A program made the translations under genes and the position numbers. A stretch of DNA of 54,009 nt from an uncultured Clostridium sp. (GTDB lineage: Bacteria; Bacillota; Clostridia; TANB77; CAG-465), in NCBI GenBank assembly GCA_947361355.1, contig CANAIR010000011.1, positions 1 through 54,009 of the forward strand, in the 5' to 3' direction. The notes under the pieces were generated by a model. It was not told the DNA's origin. It saw only the letters and a list, made by a program, of their open reading frames with translations, and made no database searches. Positions 46,054 to 54,009 of the stretch are shown one piece after another (the stretch's first letter is position 1; every line of letters begins with the position of its first letter).

Positions 46054-46512
46054 GTGAAGAACTCAAAAAACGTAATATTTTTATTTTTGCTTATTTTTAT
46101 TATATTAACTTTTACAGGATGTAGAGGAAAATTACTTCCAAATGACACAATAAGTTTTGAATATTGTGAAGATAAGACAGTAAAAATAATTAATAATATT
46201 GACGATTATGTCTATGTAGATTTTAAAGTTAATATATTAGATGAAGCAGGACAAAAGTTATATGGACAGACTTATAGAAACAAGCGCTTAGAAAAAGTAT
46301 ATGTTTTAACTTTTGAAGATATAGATTATAACTTAGAAAACACTGATAGCTTAAAAATAGAAATTTTACAAATCCATGCTTTTAGTCATTTGAAAATGAT
46401 TATATTAGTATTTTTCATTATGTTTACTGTTGTATTTTTAGCTTCAATATTTTTTATTTGTCGAAATTTGCAAAGTTTAGAAAACAAAAATTATGAAAAT
46501 AAAGAAGTTTAA
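46054..46512 (+). CDS. Tandem lipoprotein-like paralog 1 with C-terminal TM
   Basis: A 152-residue protein with a GTG start after AAAGGAG. A hydrophobic signal ends in LTFTGC, a lipobox-like site with Phe at -3. About 80 residues of folded domain (DTISFEYCEDKTVKIINNIDDYVYVDFKVNILDEAGQ...) follow, then a C-terminal TM helix (about 108-130) and a charged tail. The core resembles the next three genes (N-x-D-x-x-Y-x-x-F-x-V-x-[IL]-L-D and L-x-F-E-D-I). The dual anchoring is unusual. Function unknown. It overlaps the next gene by 20 bp. Confidence 0.75.
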   Translation: MKNSKNVIFLFLLIFIILTFTGCRGKLLPNDTISFEYCEDKTVKIINNIDDYVYVDFKVNILDEAGQKLYGQTYRNKRLEKVYVLTFEDIDYNLENTDSLKIEILQIHAFSHLKMIILVFFIMFTVVFLASIFFICRNLQSLENKNYENKEV

Positions 46513-46912
46513 GTATATACTATTGTTAATTTTTGTAGTTTTAACTTTTTCTGGTTGTAAAAAACAAAATGATTTTGAGAATATAGAATATGATTATGAT
46601 GAAGAAAAAAAAATTTTGACTATACAAACAGATTCAACAAGTAATTATTGGGTCACATTTAATGTTGTATTGTTAAATAATTCTAAAGAAATTATTTTTT
46701 TAAAGCAATATAACAATAAATTTTTAAGTAAAGGATATAATATTAATATACCTATTTTGGATGTAAAGCCTGAATATATAAAAGAAGAAAAGGTAAAAAA
46801 TGTTGAATTGGAGGATATTTTAGTCTGTGAAGTTGATAAAAATAATGTAAACTGTATTATAAGTTTTAGTTTTGTGTGTATTTTAATTTTGATAAAAATG
46901 TTGCTTGAGTGA
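46493..46912 (+). CDS. Tandem lipoprotein-like paralog 2 with C-terminal TM
   Basis: A 139-residue paralog that begins inside the end of paralog 1. Signal and lipobox-like VLTFSGC, then KKQNDFENIEYDYDEEKK and a core with WVTFNVVLLNNSKEI, LSKGYNINIPILDVKPEYIKEEKVKNVELEDIL. A C-terminal hydrophobic segment (about 118-137) ends the protein with almost no tail. The SD is poor, so translation probably depends on coupling with the upstream gene. It is the most diverged of the four copies. Confidence 0.7.
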   Translation: MKIKKFKYILLLIFVVLTFSGCKKQNDFENIEYDYDEEKKILTIQTDSTSNYWVTFNVVLLNNSKEIIFLKQYNNKFLSKGYNINIPILDVKPEYIKEEKVKNVELEDILVCEVDKNNVNCIISFSFVCILILIKMLLE

Positions 46913-46952
46913 AGTTAAAAAACAATAAAAACAATTCATATTGGAGGATAAG

Positions 46953-47390
46953 ATGAATCGGAAAAATAGAAAAAAAGCGTTATTATTAGTATTTGTGGTT
47001 TTAGTAATGTTAACATTTACGGCCTGCAAAGGAGAAGAAATTAAAAAAGATACAGTAAGTATAAATTATAACAAGAGGATAGAGTCAATAGAAGTAATTA
47101 ATAATTCAGATGAGAAAATTTATGCAACATTTAATATAATGCTTTTGGACAAAGAAAATGAGATTTTAGTAAAAGAGGATTTTACTGATATGATTATGTC
47201 AAAAGGAGAAACTTTTTCCGTCGATTTAGAGGATATAAAACCTGAATGGTTGGAATATGAAAGAGTTGATTCTATGGATGCTGAAATAATAGAAGTTTTT
47301 ATATATGGTACCTTTATAGATATGCTAGTAATTATTTTATTTATTCTTTTGGTGGTGTTACTTATCTTATGGTTGAAATGGTGGTTATAA
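46953..47390 (+). CDS. Tandem lipoprotein-like paralog 3 with C-terminal TM
   Basis: A 145-residue paralog. ATG 46953 follows GGAGGA; the longer TTG start is in the SD. Lipobox-like MLTFTAC, then the shared core DTVSINYNKRIESIEVINNSDEKIYATFNIMLLDKENEI (given as key pattern) and FSVDLEDIKPEWLEYERVDSMDAEI. A C-terminal TM helix (about 122-144) ends in WLKWWL. The core motif L-E-D-I-K-P-[ED]-W-L-[EQ]-Y is shared with paralog 4. Confidence 0.75.
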   Translation: MNRKNRKKALLLVFVVLVMLTFTACKGEEIKKDTVSINYNKRIESIEVINNSDEKIYATFNIMLLDKENEILVKEDFTDMIMSKGETFSVDLEDIKPEWLEYERVDSMDAEIIEVFIYGTFIDMLVIILFILLVVLLILWLKWWL

Positions 47391-47426
47391 TATTAGTACT
47401 TTAAATAAAAATTGAGAGAAAATATA

Positions 47427-47882
47427 ATGAAAATAAAGTATAATATTAAATATTTATTATTATCATTATTAATTATAGCTGTAAGTTATATGTTAGTAGG
47501 ATGTAAAGGAAAAGAAATAGATAATGAAAATGTAGTTTATAAATATGATGAAAGAATTGAAGCTATTTTTATTTCAAATAAGTTAGATGAAGTAATTTAT
47601 ACAAGCTTTAATGTAGTACTTTTAGATGAAAATAATGAAGTATTATATAAACAACTATATGAAGATAAAAAATTAGGTGATAAAGAAGAGCTTAATTTTA
47701 ATTTGGAAGATATAAAACCAGATTGGTTACAGTACGATAAAGTAAAATCTATTAATATAGAGATCCTAAAAGTATATGATTATTGTAACTTTGTTAAATA
47801 TATTTTAATTTTTTTAATGTGTTTTTTCTTATGTATATTTTTTATAGCTATTTATATAATGGGTATAAATAGATTTGCATAA
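47427..47882 (+). CDS. Tandem lipoprotein paralog 4 with C-terminal TM
   Basis: A 151-residue paralog. ATG 47427 is preferred over the upstream TTG because GAGAGAA lies before it. Its lipobox MLVGC is canonical. The core (YDERIEAIFISNKLDEVIYT, FNVVLLDENNEVLYK, NLEDIKPDWLQYDKVKSINIEIL) matches paralog 3 closely. The C-terminal TM (about 120-145) is followed by a short tail. No known domain. The operon ends at a terminator about 10 bp downstream. Confidence 0.78.
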   Translation: MKIKYNIKYLLLSLLIIAVSYMLVGCKGKEIDNENVVYKYDERIEAIFISNKLDEVIYTSFNVVLLDENNEVLYKQLYEDKKLGDKEELNFNLEDIKPDWLQYDKVKSINIEILKVYDYCNFVKYILIFLMCFFLCIFFIAIYIMGINRFA

Positions 47883-47890
47883 AAATATTT

Positions 47891-47928
47891 AAAAATGGGA
47901 TGATTTAAAAATCGTCTCATTTTTTATA
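47891..47928 (+). terminator. Terminator after the lipoprotein cluster
   Basis: A stem of up to 16 bp with two G-U pairs (47891-47906 with 47909-47924; inner pairs open to form the loop) and a T run. Confidence 0.85.
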
Positions 47929-47990
47929 TCGATTTTTAATTTTTAAAACTTTGTAAAAAATATATAAATAATAAATTAAGATATTTTTTC

Positions 47991-48019
47991 TTGAAATTAT
48001 ATAAAATTTTATGTATAAT
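47991..48019 (+). promoter_or_regulatory. Promoter TTGAAA-17-TATAAT for rnc
   Basis: TTGAAA at 47991-47996 and TATAAT at 48014-48019, 17-bp spacer, 24 bp before rnc. Confidence 0.7.
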
Positions 48020-48042
48020 ATAATAGGAAAGAAGGATGAAAA

Positions 48043-48750
48043 ATGAAAGAACAAGAAAAATTACTTAGGTTTCAAACTAAGCTACAATATATATTTAATG
48101 ATATTTCATTACTTAAACTCGCTTTAACTCATAAGTCATATGCTTATGATATGAATGTACAAAACAGTAATAAAAAGTATAATGAAAGAATAGAATTTTT
48201 AGGAGATGCAATACTTGAACATATTATATCAGATATGCTATATAATTGTAAACCAGTATTATCAGAGGGGGAAATGACAAAAAAAAGAGCGAGCATAGTA
48301 TGTGAAACTTCTTTAAGTTCTGCCATGAAAAGAATAGAAGGACAAGATTATATATATCTTGGAAAATGTGAAACTACAAATAATGGTAAAATGAAAGATG
48401 CAATTTTAGCAGATGCTTTTGAAGCAGTACTTGGTGCAATATACTTAGATGGAGGTTATGAACTAGCAAGGGATATTGTTCTTAGACTTTTGGATAAGGA
48501 AATAAAATTAACTTTACAAGGAAAAAATTATAATATAGATTATAAAACATCATTACAAGAGAAGTTACAAAAGCATGGAACAGTAAAAATAGAATATTTA
48601 TTAATTGACGAGATTGGTCCAGAACATGATAAAACTTTTAAAGTAGAACTAAAATTTAATGGTAAAAAGATAGGAGAAGGAATTGGAAAAAGTAAAAAAC
48701 AAGCAGAACAAAATGCAGCAAAATACGCCTATGAGACATATAAGTATTAA
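48043..48750 (+). CDS. rnc: Ribonuclease III
   Basis: A 235-residue RNase III, which cuts double-stranded RNA in rRNA and mRNA processing. The catalytic signature is NERIEFLGDAILEHIISDML (about residues 46-65) with the conserved Glu and Asp residues; the second acidic pair is in DAILADAFEAVLGAIYLDGGYE. The C-terminal dsRNA-binding domain (about 165-235) has DYKTSLQEKLQK and the KSKKQAEQNAAKYAYE helix. Length is standard. The radical SAM gene overlaps its end by about 20 bp. Confidence 0.97.
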   Translation: MKEQEKLLRFQTKLQYIFNDISLLKLALTHKSYAYDMNVQNSNKKYNERIEFLGDAILEHIISDMLYNCKPVLSEGEMTKKRASIVCETSLSSAMKRIEGQDYIYLGKCETTNNGKMKDAILADAFEAVLGAIYLDGGYELARDIVLRLLDKEIKLTLQGKNYNIDYKTSLQEKLQKHGTVKIEYLLIDEIGPEHDKTFKVELKFNGKKIGEGIGKSKKQAEQNAAKYAYETYKY

Positions 48751-49795
48751 TTTAAATTTAGATAAAGAATTAAAAAATATTGCAAATAAGGAAAATCAAT
48801 ATACTATTCCTATATTTATTCCTCATAAAGGATGTAAAAATGAATGTGTATTTTGCAATCAAAAAAAAATTAGTGGTAAAGTTAAGAGTGTTTCTACATC
48901 AGATGTTGATAATGAAATTAAAAATTATTTAAAATATTTTAATAATACTAATAAATGTAAAAAAATACAAATAGCATTTTTTGGAGGAAGTTTTACAGGC
49001 ATTAGTATAAAAGAACAAATAGAGTATTTAAAAGTAGCAAACAAATATATAAATAATAAGAAAGTTGATAGTATAAGAATATCTACTAGACCAGATTATA
49101 TTTATCCATATATACTTAAGATATTAAAAAAGTATAATGTTGAAACAATCGAGCTTGGAGTTCAATCAATGGATAATGAAGTTTTAAATGCTTCAAAAAG
49201 GGGGCACTTAAAAAAAGATGTGATGAGGGCTTCTAGATTAATAAATTTATATGGAATTAATTTAGGTCATCAATTAATGATTGGTTTGCCAAAAAGTAGT
49301 TATAAAAAAGAGGAATATAGTATAAAAGAATGCTTAAGATACAATCCTATAAATCTTAGGATTTATCCTGTTTACGTTATAAGTCCAAGTGAATTATATG
49401 ATATGTATATGAAAAATGAATATATTCCTTTATCGCTTAATGAAGCAATAGATAGAACATATAAAGTGATAAAAGAATGCAAAAAGAGTAATGTGAAGAT
49501 AATACGTATTGGACTTCAAACTACAGATGAAATAACTGCAAGTAATGAAGAACTTGTAGGTCCAGTATGTGATAATTTTGCTGAATATGTATTATCAAAA
49601 ATTGTATTAGAAAAAGTTGAAAAATTAATAAAAAAAGAAATAAAAAATTTATCAGAAGATATGAGTAATATTAATACATTAATACAAGTTGGTGTACCTT
49701 TAAGATATACATCAATGTTATCAGGACCAAAGAAAAAAAATAAAATGTATTTAGAGAAAAAATATAATGTAAAAATAAAAATAAAAGGAGTATAA
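48731..49795 (+). CDS. Radical SAM protein (Elp3-like family beside rnc)
   Basis: A 354-residue radical SAM enzyme. ATG 48731 lies in the end of rnc with no good SD, so translation is probably coupled; an ATG at 48683 is a longer alternative. The [4Fe-4S] motif C-x3-C-x2-C is at residues 35, 39 and 42 (HKGCKNECVFCNQ). Further family motifs are FFGGSFTGI, ISTRPDYI, ETIELGVQSMDNEVL, GHQLMIGLP and a C-terminal RIGLQTTDEI. It resembles the Elp3/HemN-like group often found between rnc and smc in Clostridia; smc is absent here. The substrate is unknown. Confidence 0.85.
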   Translation: MRHISINLNLDKELKNIANKENQYTIPIFIPHKGCKNECVFCNQKKISGKVKSVSTSDVDNEIKNYLKYFNNTNKCKKIQIAFFGGSFTGISIKEQIEYLKVANKYINNKKVDSIRISTRPDYIYPYILKILKKYNVETIELGVQSMDNEVLNASKRGHLKKDVMRASRLINLYGINLGHQLMIGLPKSSYKKEEYSIKECLRYNPINLRIYPVYVISPSELYDMYMKNEYIPLSLNEAIDRTYKVIKECKKSNVKIIRIGLQTTDEITASNEELVGPVCDNFAEYVLSKIVLEKVEKLIKKEIKNLSEDMSNINTLIQVGVPLRYTSMLSGPKKKNKMYLEKKYNVKIKIKGV

Positions 49796-49796
49796 T

Positions 49797-50261
49797 GTGA
49801 AAAAAGTTATATTTACATCTAGTTCAGGTGGACATTTATCTGAGCTTTTAAAATTAGAGCCATTATTTAGTGAATATGAATATTTAATTGTTACTGAAAA
49901 AACAGATGTAACTGAAAAGTTAAAAGGAAAATATAATGTAAATTTTTTTAAATATGGACCAAATAAGAATATAATAAAGTATTTTGGGGCAATAATATAT
50001 AATATATATATTTGTATTAAAACTATTATAAAATTTAAGCCAAATACAATTGTTACAACGGGAGCTCAAGTTGGCGGAATAATGTGCTTTTTTGGAAAAA
50101 TATTTGGTAAAAAGATAATTTATATAGAATCTTTAGCAAAAGTAGATTCGCTTTCAAAAACTGGTAAAAACGTATATTATTTTGCTGATAAATTCTATGT
50201 GCAATGGGAAAACTTATGTAATAAGTATAAAAAAGCAGAATATATAGGGAGGCTTATGTAG
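49797..50261 (+). CDS. Alg14/PssD-like glycosyltransferase subunit
   Basis: A 154-residue protein with a GTG start 6 nt after AAAGGAG. The N-terminal TSSSGGHLSELLKLEPLF and VTTGAQVGGIMCFFGKIFGKKIIYIESLAK match Alg14/PssD, the membrane-associated half of a split GT-B glycosyltransferase. A hydrophobic helix (FGAIIYNIYICIKTII) near residue 60 may bind the membrane. It pairs with the next gene, whose start overlaps its stop by one base. Together they likely add a sugar to a lipid-linked acceptor; donor and acceptor are unknown and there is no other polysaccharide gene here. Confidence 0.87.
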   Translation: MKKVIFTSSSGGHLSELLKLEPLFSEYEYLIVTEKTDVTEKLKGKYNVNFFKYGPNKNIIKYFGAIIYNIYICIKTIIKFKPNTIVTTGAQVGGIMCFFGKIFGKKIIYIESLAKVDSLSKTGKNVYYFADKFYVQWENLCNKYKKAEYIGRLM

Positions 50262-50722
50262 TGGTTTTAGTATTAGTAGGAACTCAAAAACAAGATTTTT
50301 CTAGGTTATTTAAAGAAATTGAAGAATCAAATGAATTAAAAAATGAAAAAATTGTTGCACAATCAGGCTATACCAAATATGAAAGTGAAAAAATTCAGTG
50401 TATACCTTTTATACCACATGATGAAATAATAGAAAAAACAAGGCAAGCAGATTTTATTATATGTCATGGTGGTGTTGGTACAATATTTGATAGTTTGTAT
50501 CAAAAGAAAAAAATTCTTGCTATGCCTAGATTAAAAAAATATGGAGAACATGTAAATGATCATCAAATAGAAGTATGTAATAAGTTACAAGAAGAAGGTT
50601 ATATACTGTGTGTTAATGATGGTGATAGTTTAGATGAAAAAATTAAGCTATTAAGAAAAACTTCTTTTAAAGAATATATTAATAATAATAAATTTATTGA
50701 TATTTTAAAAGAGGAGATTTAA
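50261..50722 (+). CDS. Alg13/PssE-like glycosyltransferase subunit
   Basis: A 153-residue protein, GTG start with AGGGAGG 8 nt upstream. MVLVLVGTQKQDFSRLF and ADFIICHGGVGTIFDSLYQKKKILAMPRLKKYGEHVNDHQIEVCNKL (positions about 66-112) are the nucleotide-sugar-binding half typical of Alg13/PssE and MurG-like C-domains; the HGGVGT loop binds the donor. It needs the Alg14-like partner encoded directly upstream. The pair is the shortest possible split enzyme and stands alone. Confidence 0.87.
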   Translation: MVLVLVGTQKQDFSRLFKEIEESNELKNEKIVAQSGYTKYESEKIQCIPFIPHDEIIEKTRQADFIICHGGVGTIFDSLYQKKKILAMPRLKKYGEHVNDHQIEVCNKLQEEGYILCVNDGDSLDEKIKLLRKTSFKEYINNNKFIDILKEEI

Positions 50723-50788
50723 TAAGTAAACGTTGGATTATTCATATTATGATTAGTTTTTGAGTTATGTTTTAACTAGGTGTATGAT

Positions 50789-51700
50789 ATGAAAGAAATT
50801 ATAAAAAAAGATATAAATAAAAAAAATAATTATATTAAATTAATTAATTCATGGCATTTTTTTAAAGATATTATGTTGATGATTATAGGCTCATATTTAG
50901 TTAGTCTATCAATTAATATGTTTTTACTACCACATAAAATGTCAACTGGTGGTGCAAGTGGTATAGCAACAATTATATATTATATTTTTAAAGTTCCAAT
51001 GGGGATTACAATATTGCTTATTAATTTACCTCTTTTTATAATGTCAATTATAAAATTAGGTAAGGGTTTTACTTTTAAAACTATAACCTCTACTGTTTTG
51101 TTATCCATTTTTTTAGAGTTTTTTAAATATGATAGTATTATTGCAAAAGCACCAATAGATTTATTGATGTCTTGTATATTTGGAGGAATAATTACAGGTC
51201 TTGGATTGTCGCTTGTTCTAAAGTCTGGATCTAGTTCTGGTGGTTCAGATTTGCTTGCAAATATTATATATAGATGCACATCAGTGCAAAGTTTATCACA
51301 AGTATTACTTATAATAGAAGCTGTAATAATTTTAGCTACCGTTATTGCTTTTAAAGATGTTAATTTGGGATTATATTCTTTAATATCATTATTTATATCT
51401 ACTAAAGTTATTGATGTAGTCTTTGAAGGTATTGATAAGACTAAAGTTGCAACAATTATAACTAAAAAAACAGATAAAGTAATAGGTGCAATACTTAATG
51501 AGTTACAAAGAGGAGCAACTATTACAAATACATTAGGTGCACATTCTAAAGAGGAAAATACAACAATTACATGTATTATAACAAGATCACAAATTTCAAA
51601 ATTAAAGCAAATTATTAGAGAAAATGATAGTAAAGCCATGATGTATATAACAACTGCAAATGAAGCAATAGGTAATGGCTTTAAACCTATAATCGAGTAA
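50789..51700 (+). CDS. YitT family membrane protein
   Basis: A 303-residue protein from ATG 50789 with AGGTG upstream; a GTG nine bases earlier is in the SD. It has about five N-terminal TM helices with family motifs: IGSYLVSLSINMFLLPHKMSTGGASGIATII and LKSGSSSGGSDLLANII (given as markers). The C-terminal cytoplasmic domain (about 215-303, DUF2179 type) has KVIGAILNELQRGATITNTLGAHSKEENTTI and AIGNGFKPI. Function of the family is not settled; transport or small-ligand sensing has been suggested. It is followed by the transketolase genes after 11 bp. Confidence 0.9.
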   Translation: MKEIIKKDINKKNNYIKLINSWHFFKDIMLMIIGSYLVSLSINMFLLPHKMSTGGASGIATIIYYIFKVPMGITILLINLPLFIMSIIKLGKGFTFKTITSTVLLSIFLEFFKYDSIIAKAPIDLLMSCIFGGIITGLGLSLVLKSGSSSGGSDLLANIIYRCTSVQSLSQVLLIIEAVIILATVIAFKDVNLGLYSLISLFISTKVIDVVFEGIDKTKVATIITKKTDKVIGAILNELQRGATITNTLGAHSKEENTTITCIITRSQISKLKQIIRENDSKAMMYITTANEAIGNGFKPIIE

Positions 51701-51711
51701 AGGGGGAAAAT

Positions 51712-52524
51712 ATGGAAGAAAAAATAAATAAATTAGAATTAGTTTCAAATAATATTAGAAAAAAAATAATAGAAATGATATATAACGCTGGCTCAGGCCA
51801 CCCTGGTGGGAGTTTATCTTGTGCAGACATATTAACAGTAATATATAAGTATGCAATGAATTTAAATGAAAATAAAAATGGAGATAGAATTGATAAATTT
51901 GTAATGTCGAAAGGTCATGCTGCGCCAGCATATTATGCTATATTATCAGAGTGTGGTTTTATACCAGAGGAAGACTTAAATACACTTAGAAAATATAATA
52001 GTTATTTAGAGGGACACCCAAGTAATAAAATAAATGGTGTTGATGTTTCAAGTGGTTCACTTGGACAAGGTTTGTCAATTGCTAATGGAATGGCACTTTC
52101 AAAAAAAATATCTAATGAGGATGGAATGGTATATTGCCTGTTAGGTGATGGAGAGTTACAGGAAGGACAAGTCTGGGAGGCATTAATGAGTGCAAATAAA
52201 TACAATTTAGATAATCTTATAGTAGTTATAGATAATAATGGATTACAAATAGATGGTACAAATGAAGAAGTAAAAAAATTGGATAATTTAAAAGAAAAAT
52301 TCTTATCATTTGGAATGAATGTTCAAGTAGTAGATGGGCATAGTATTGAAGCTTTAATAAAAGCAATAGATAATGCAAAGATAAGTGGTAAGCCAAATTG
52401 TATTATTGCAAAGACAGTAAAAGGAAAGGGAGTTTCCTTTATGGAAAATCAAGTGTCATGGCATGGACGTGGTATAAAAGAAGAAGAGTATAATCTTGCT
52501 ATAAAAGAGTTGAGTAGGGGGTAG
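51712..52524 (+). CDS. Transketolase, N-terminal subunit
   Basis: A 270-residue subunit carrying the thiamine-diphosphate Mg2+ site: GDGELQEGQVWEA, then the Asn in VVIDNNGLQIDG. Other markers are AGSGHPGGSLSCADIL, SKGHAAPAYYA, SGSLGQGLSIANGMAL and the C-terminal SWHGRGIKEEEY. In many Clostridia and archaea transketolase is split into this and the following gene. With it, the enzyme moves two-carbon units in the pentose phosphate pathway. SD AAAGGGGG. The next gene starts 3 bp after its stop. Confidence 0.93.
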   Translation: MEEKINKLELVSNNIRKKIIEMIYNAGSGHPGGSLSCADILTVIYKYAMNLNENKNGDRIDKFVMSKGHAAPAYYAILSECGFIPEEDLNTLRKYNSYLEGHPSNKINGVDVSSGSLGQGLSIANGMALSKKISNEDGMVYCLLGDGELQEGQVWEALMSANKYNLDNLIVVIDNNGLQIDGTNEEVKKLDNLKEKFLSFGMNVQVVDGHSIEALIKAIDNAKISGKPNCIIAKTVKGKGVSFMENQVSWHGRGIKEEEYNLAIKELSRG

Positions 52525-52527
52525 TAT

Positions 52528-53433
52528 ATGAAATCAACAAGAAAAGCTTATGGTGAATTTTTAGTTGAAGTTGGAAAAGATAAAAATGTAGTTGTATTTG
52601 ACGCTGATTTAGCGACTGCAACATGTACATCAATGTTTAAGGAGAGATTTCCAGATAGACATTTTGATATGGGAATTTCTGAACAAGATATGATAGGTAC
52701 AGCATGCGGAATGGCACTTACTGGTAAAATTGTATTTGCTTCTACTTTTGCAATGTTTCTAGCTGGAAGAGCGTATGAGCAAGTAAGAAATACATCTGCA
52801 TATTCACATGTTAATATCAATTTATGTGCCACTCATACTGGTCTTGCAGTAGGCGAGGATGGCGCAACACATCAATGTATAGAAGATATTGCATTAATGA
52901 ATGTTATACCAGATATGAAAGTATTTTGCCCAGCAGATGATATTGCTACAAAAAAAATTTTACATGAGTGTTTGAATATTAGTGGACCAAAATATATTAG
53001 ACTTGGAAGAAGTGAGGTCCCTGAAATATATAGTTTAAATGATAATTTTAAAATTGGTAAGTCGATTACTTTTGGTAATGGAAGTGATGGGACTATATTT
53101 GCTGTTGGTGCAACTGTTAGTATAGCTTTGGAGGCAAAAGAAAAATTAAAACAAAAAGGGATAGATGTTAGAGTAGTTGATTTATATAGTATTAAACCAG
53201 TGGACAAAGAAGCTATTGTAAAATGTGCAATGCAGACAGATAAACTTGTATCAATAGAGGATCATAGTATTATAGGTGGGATAGGTAGTATTGTATCAAA
53301 TGTACTTACACAAGAGTGTCCTAAAAGATTAATAAAACTTGGAGTACAAGATAGATTTGGTAAATCGGGAAAGCCAGATAAATTATACGAAGAATATGGA
53401 ATAACAGTAGATAAAATTGTAGAAAATTTTTAA
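52528..53433 (+). CDS. Transketolase, C-terminal subunit
   Basis: A 301-residue subunit with the pyrimidine-binding and C-terminal domains. The catalytic Glu that activates ThDP is in MGISEQDMIGTACGMAL (about residues 50-66). STFAMFLAGRAYEQVRN, THTGLAVGEDGATHQCIEDIALM and KYIRLGRSEVP are further transketolase motifs. The last third (VSIALEAKEKLKQKGIDVRVVDLYSIKP) is the regulatory C-terminal fold. It is translated from AGGGGG inside the end of the preceding gene and forms the active enzyme with it. No terminator hairpin is obvious after it. Confidence 0.93.
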   Translation: MKSTRKAYGEFLVEVGKDKNVVVFDADLATATCTSMFKERFPDRHFDMGISEQDMIGTACGMALTGKIVFASTFAMFLAGRAYEQVRNTSAYSHVNINLCATHTGLAVGEDGATHQCIEDIALMNVIPDMKVFCPADDIATKKILHECLNISGPKYIRLGRSEVPEIYSLNDNFKIGKSITFGNGSDGTIFAVGATVSIALEAKEKLKQKGIDVRVVDLYSIKPVDKEAIVKCAMQTDKLVSIEDHSIIGGIGSIVSNVLTQECPKRLIKLGVQDRFGKSGKPDKLYEEYGITVDKIVENF

Positions 53434-53456
53434 AAAATATTGATAGTTATAAATTG

Positions 53457-53485
53457 TTGCAAAAATATGAATTTTAATATAAAAT
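53457..53485 (+). promoter_or_regulatory. Promoter TTGCAA-17-TAAAAT for the (CA)n leader ORF
   Basis: TTGCAA at 53457-53462 and TAAAAT at 53480-53485, 17-bp spacer. It lies 50 bp before the leader ORF start. Confidence 0.5.
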
Positions 53486-53536
53486 ATAAATAGTAACATT
53501 TATTATAATTATATGTAAACAAAAGGAGAGGAAAGT

Positions 53537-53677
<141 letters not shown>

Positions 53678-53883
53678 CTAGGTTTTGTGTGCTTTTTGTA
53701 ACTAAAATGTAATAAAAAAGAAAGAAAAATGAAATAAATAAAAAAATAGTTGAAAAAAGAGAGATTTGGATAAAAATGTTGCTAAATTGGAACAAATTTC
53801 CAATGACTATAGAAGGATAATAGTATAGAATATAAAATAATGGAAAAAATAATAAAAGGCATGTAAAAATAAGAGGTGGAGAC

Positions 53884-54009
53884 ATGAAAAAATATATAGA
53901 AAATACAAATAAAAAATATGCACAAAAATTTTTTTACAAAGTAGGCCCTAGAGGAGGTATTTCACTAATAGTATTAGTGATAACAATTATAGTAATAATA
54001 ATACTAGCG
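53884..54009 (+). CDS. Prepilin-like protein, partial at the window edge
   Basis: The first 42 codons of a gene that runs off the window, with a GAGGTGGA-type SD. After a basic N-terminal part comes GPRGGISLIVLVITIIVIIILA, a prepilin-like signal: cleavage after Gly is expected, followed by a long hydrophobic helix, without Glu at mature position 5. It resembles the N-terminus of the giant surface protein at 29851 (KKGITLMTLIITIILIVVLAG). Its mature domain is unknown. It lies downstream of the (CA)14 leader and its terminator. Confidence 0.7.
   Translation, partial: MKKYIENTNKKYAQKFFYKVGPRGGISLIVLVITIIVIIILA

Overview
The window is about 54 kb of very AT-rich DNA with TTG/GTG/ATG starts, strong Shine-Dalgarno (SD) sites and recurrent promoters of the form TTGACA-17-TGnTATAAT. 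The gene set is that of a low-GC Gram-positive Clostridia-like bacterium: SepF and DivIVA, FtsEX with EnvC/PcsB-like hydrolases, the rpoBC and str (rpsL-rpsG-fusA-tuf) blocks, acpP-rnc, a split transketolase, and prepilin-like surface proteins beginning KKGITL or RGGISL. Exact taxonomy cannot be fixed from this sequence. No rRNA, tRNA, CRISPR array, IS element or phage module was recognised.

Layout. 0-8.8 kb is accessory and metabolic: tandem membrane proteins at the left edge, two orphan genes, an ABC-F ATPase, a nucleotide-pool cleaning enzyme (RdgB type), an 8-TM membrane protein, a Na+/Ca2+ exchanger and a GIY-YIG nuclease-like protein. 8.9-16.9 kb is a division and envelope region: AI-2E family permease, ruvA, ftsEX, two tandem M23 hydrolases, sepF, divIVA and a small acidic protein. 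16.9-19.3 kb holds an unusual minus-strand transcription unit of mini-ORFs, then prfA and a beta-solenoid protein. 19.3-29.5 kb holds a class A PBP and rpoB-rpoC, the latter behind an attenuator-like leader. 29.6-38.6 kb is a surface-protein island (prepilin-like beta-helix giant, transglutaminase-like protein, VWA/TSP3 protein). An XRE regulator and the str operon follow to 43.9 kb. 44-53.4 kb contains small enzymes, acpP, four tandem paralogous lipoproteins, rnc, a radical SAM protein, an Alg14/Alg13-like glycosyltransferase pair, a YitT membrane protein and split transketolase. The right edge has a leader ORF with a (CA)14 tract in front of a second prepilin-like gene that runs off the window.

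The most interesting signals are short translated leaders. (1) A minus-strand unit at 16.9-17.4 kb has a consensus promoter, four mini-ORFs each with its own strong SD, and a terminator; three of the peptides share an R-D-x-[P/T] ending. (2) Two prepilin-like genes are each preceded by a promoter, a leader ORF and an intrinsic terminator whose 3' arm contains the leader stop codon. In the second, a (CA)14 tract just after the start codon means only one of three frames reaches the terminator, which predicts phase-variable attenuation. (3) rpoB has its own leader with an 11-codon ORF and a terminator-like hairpin. These functions are inferred; the ORFs, SDs, repeats and hairpins are read directly from the sequence. 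Where a better-placed SD or a promoter overlap argued against the longest ORF, I give the corrected start.
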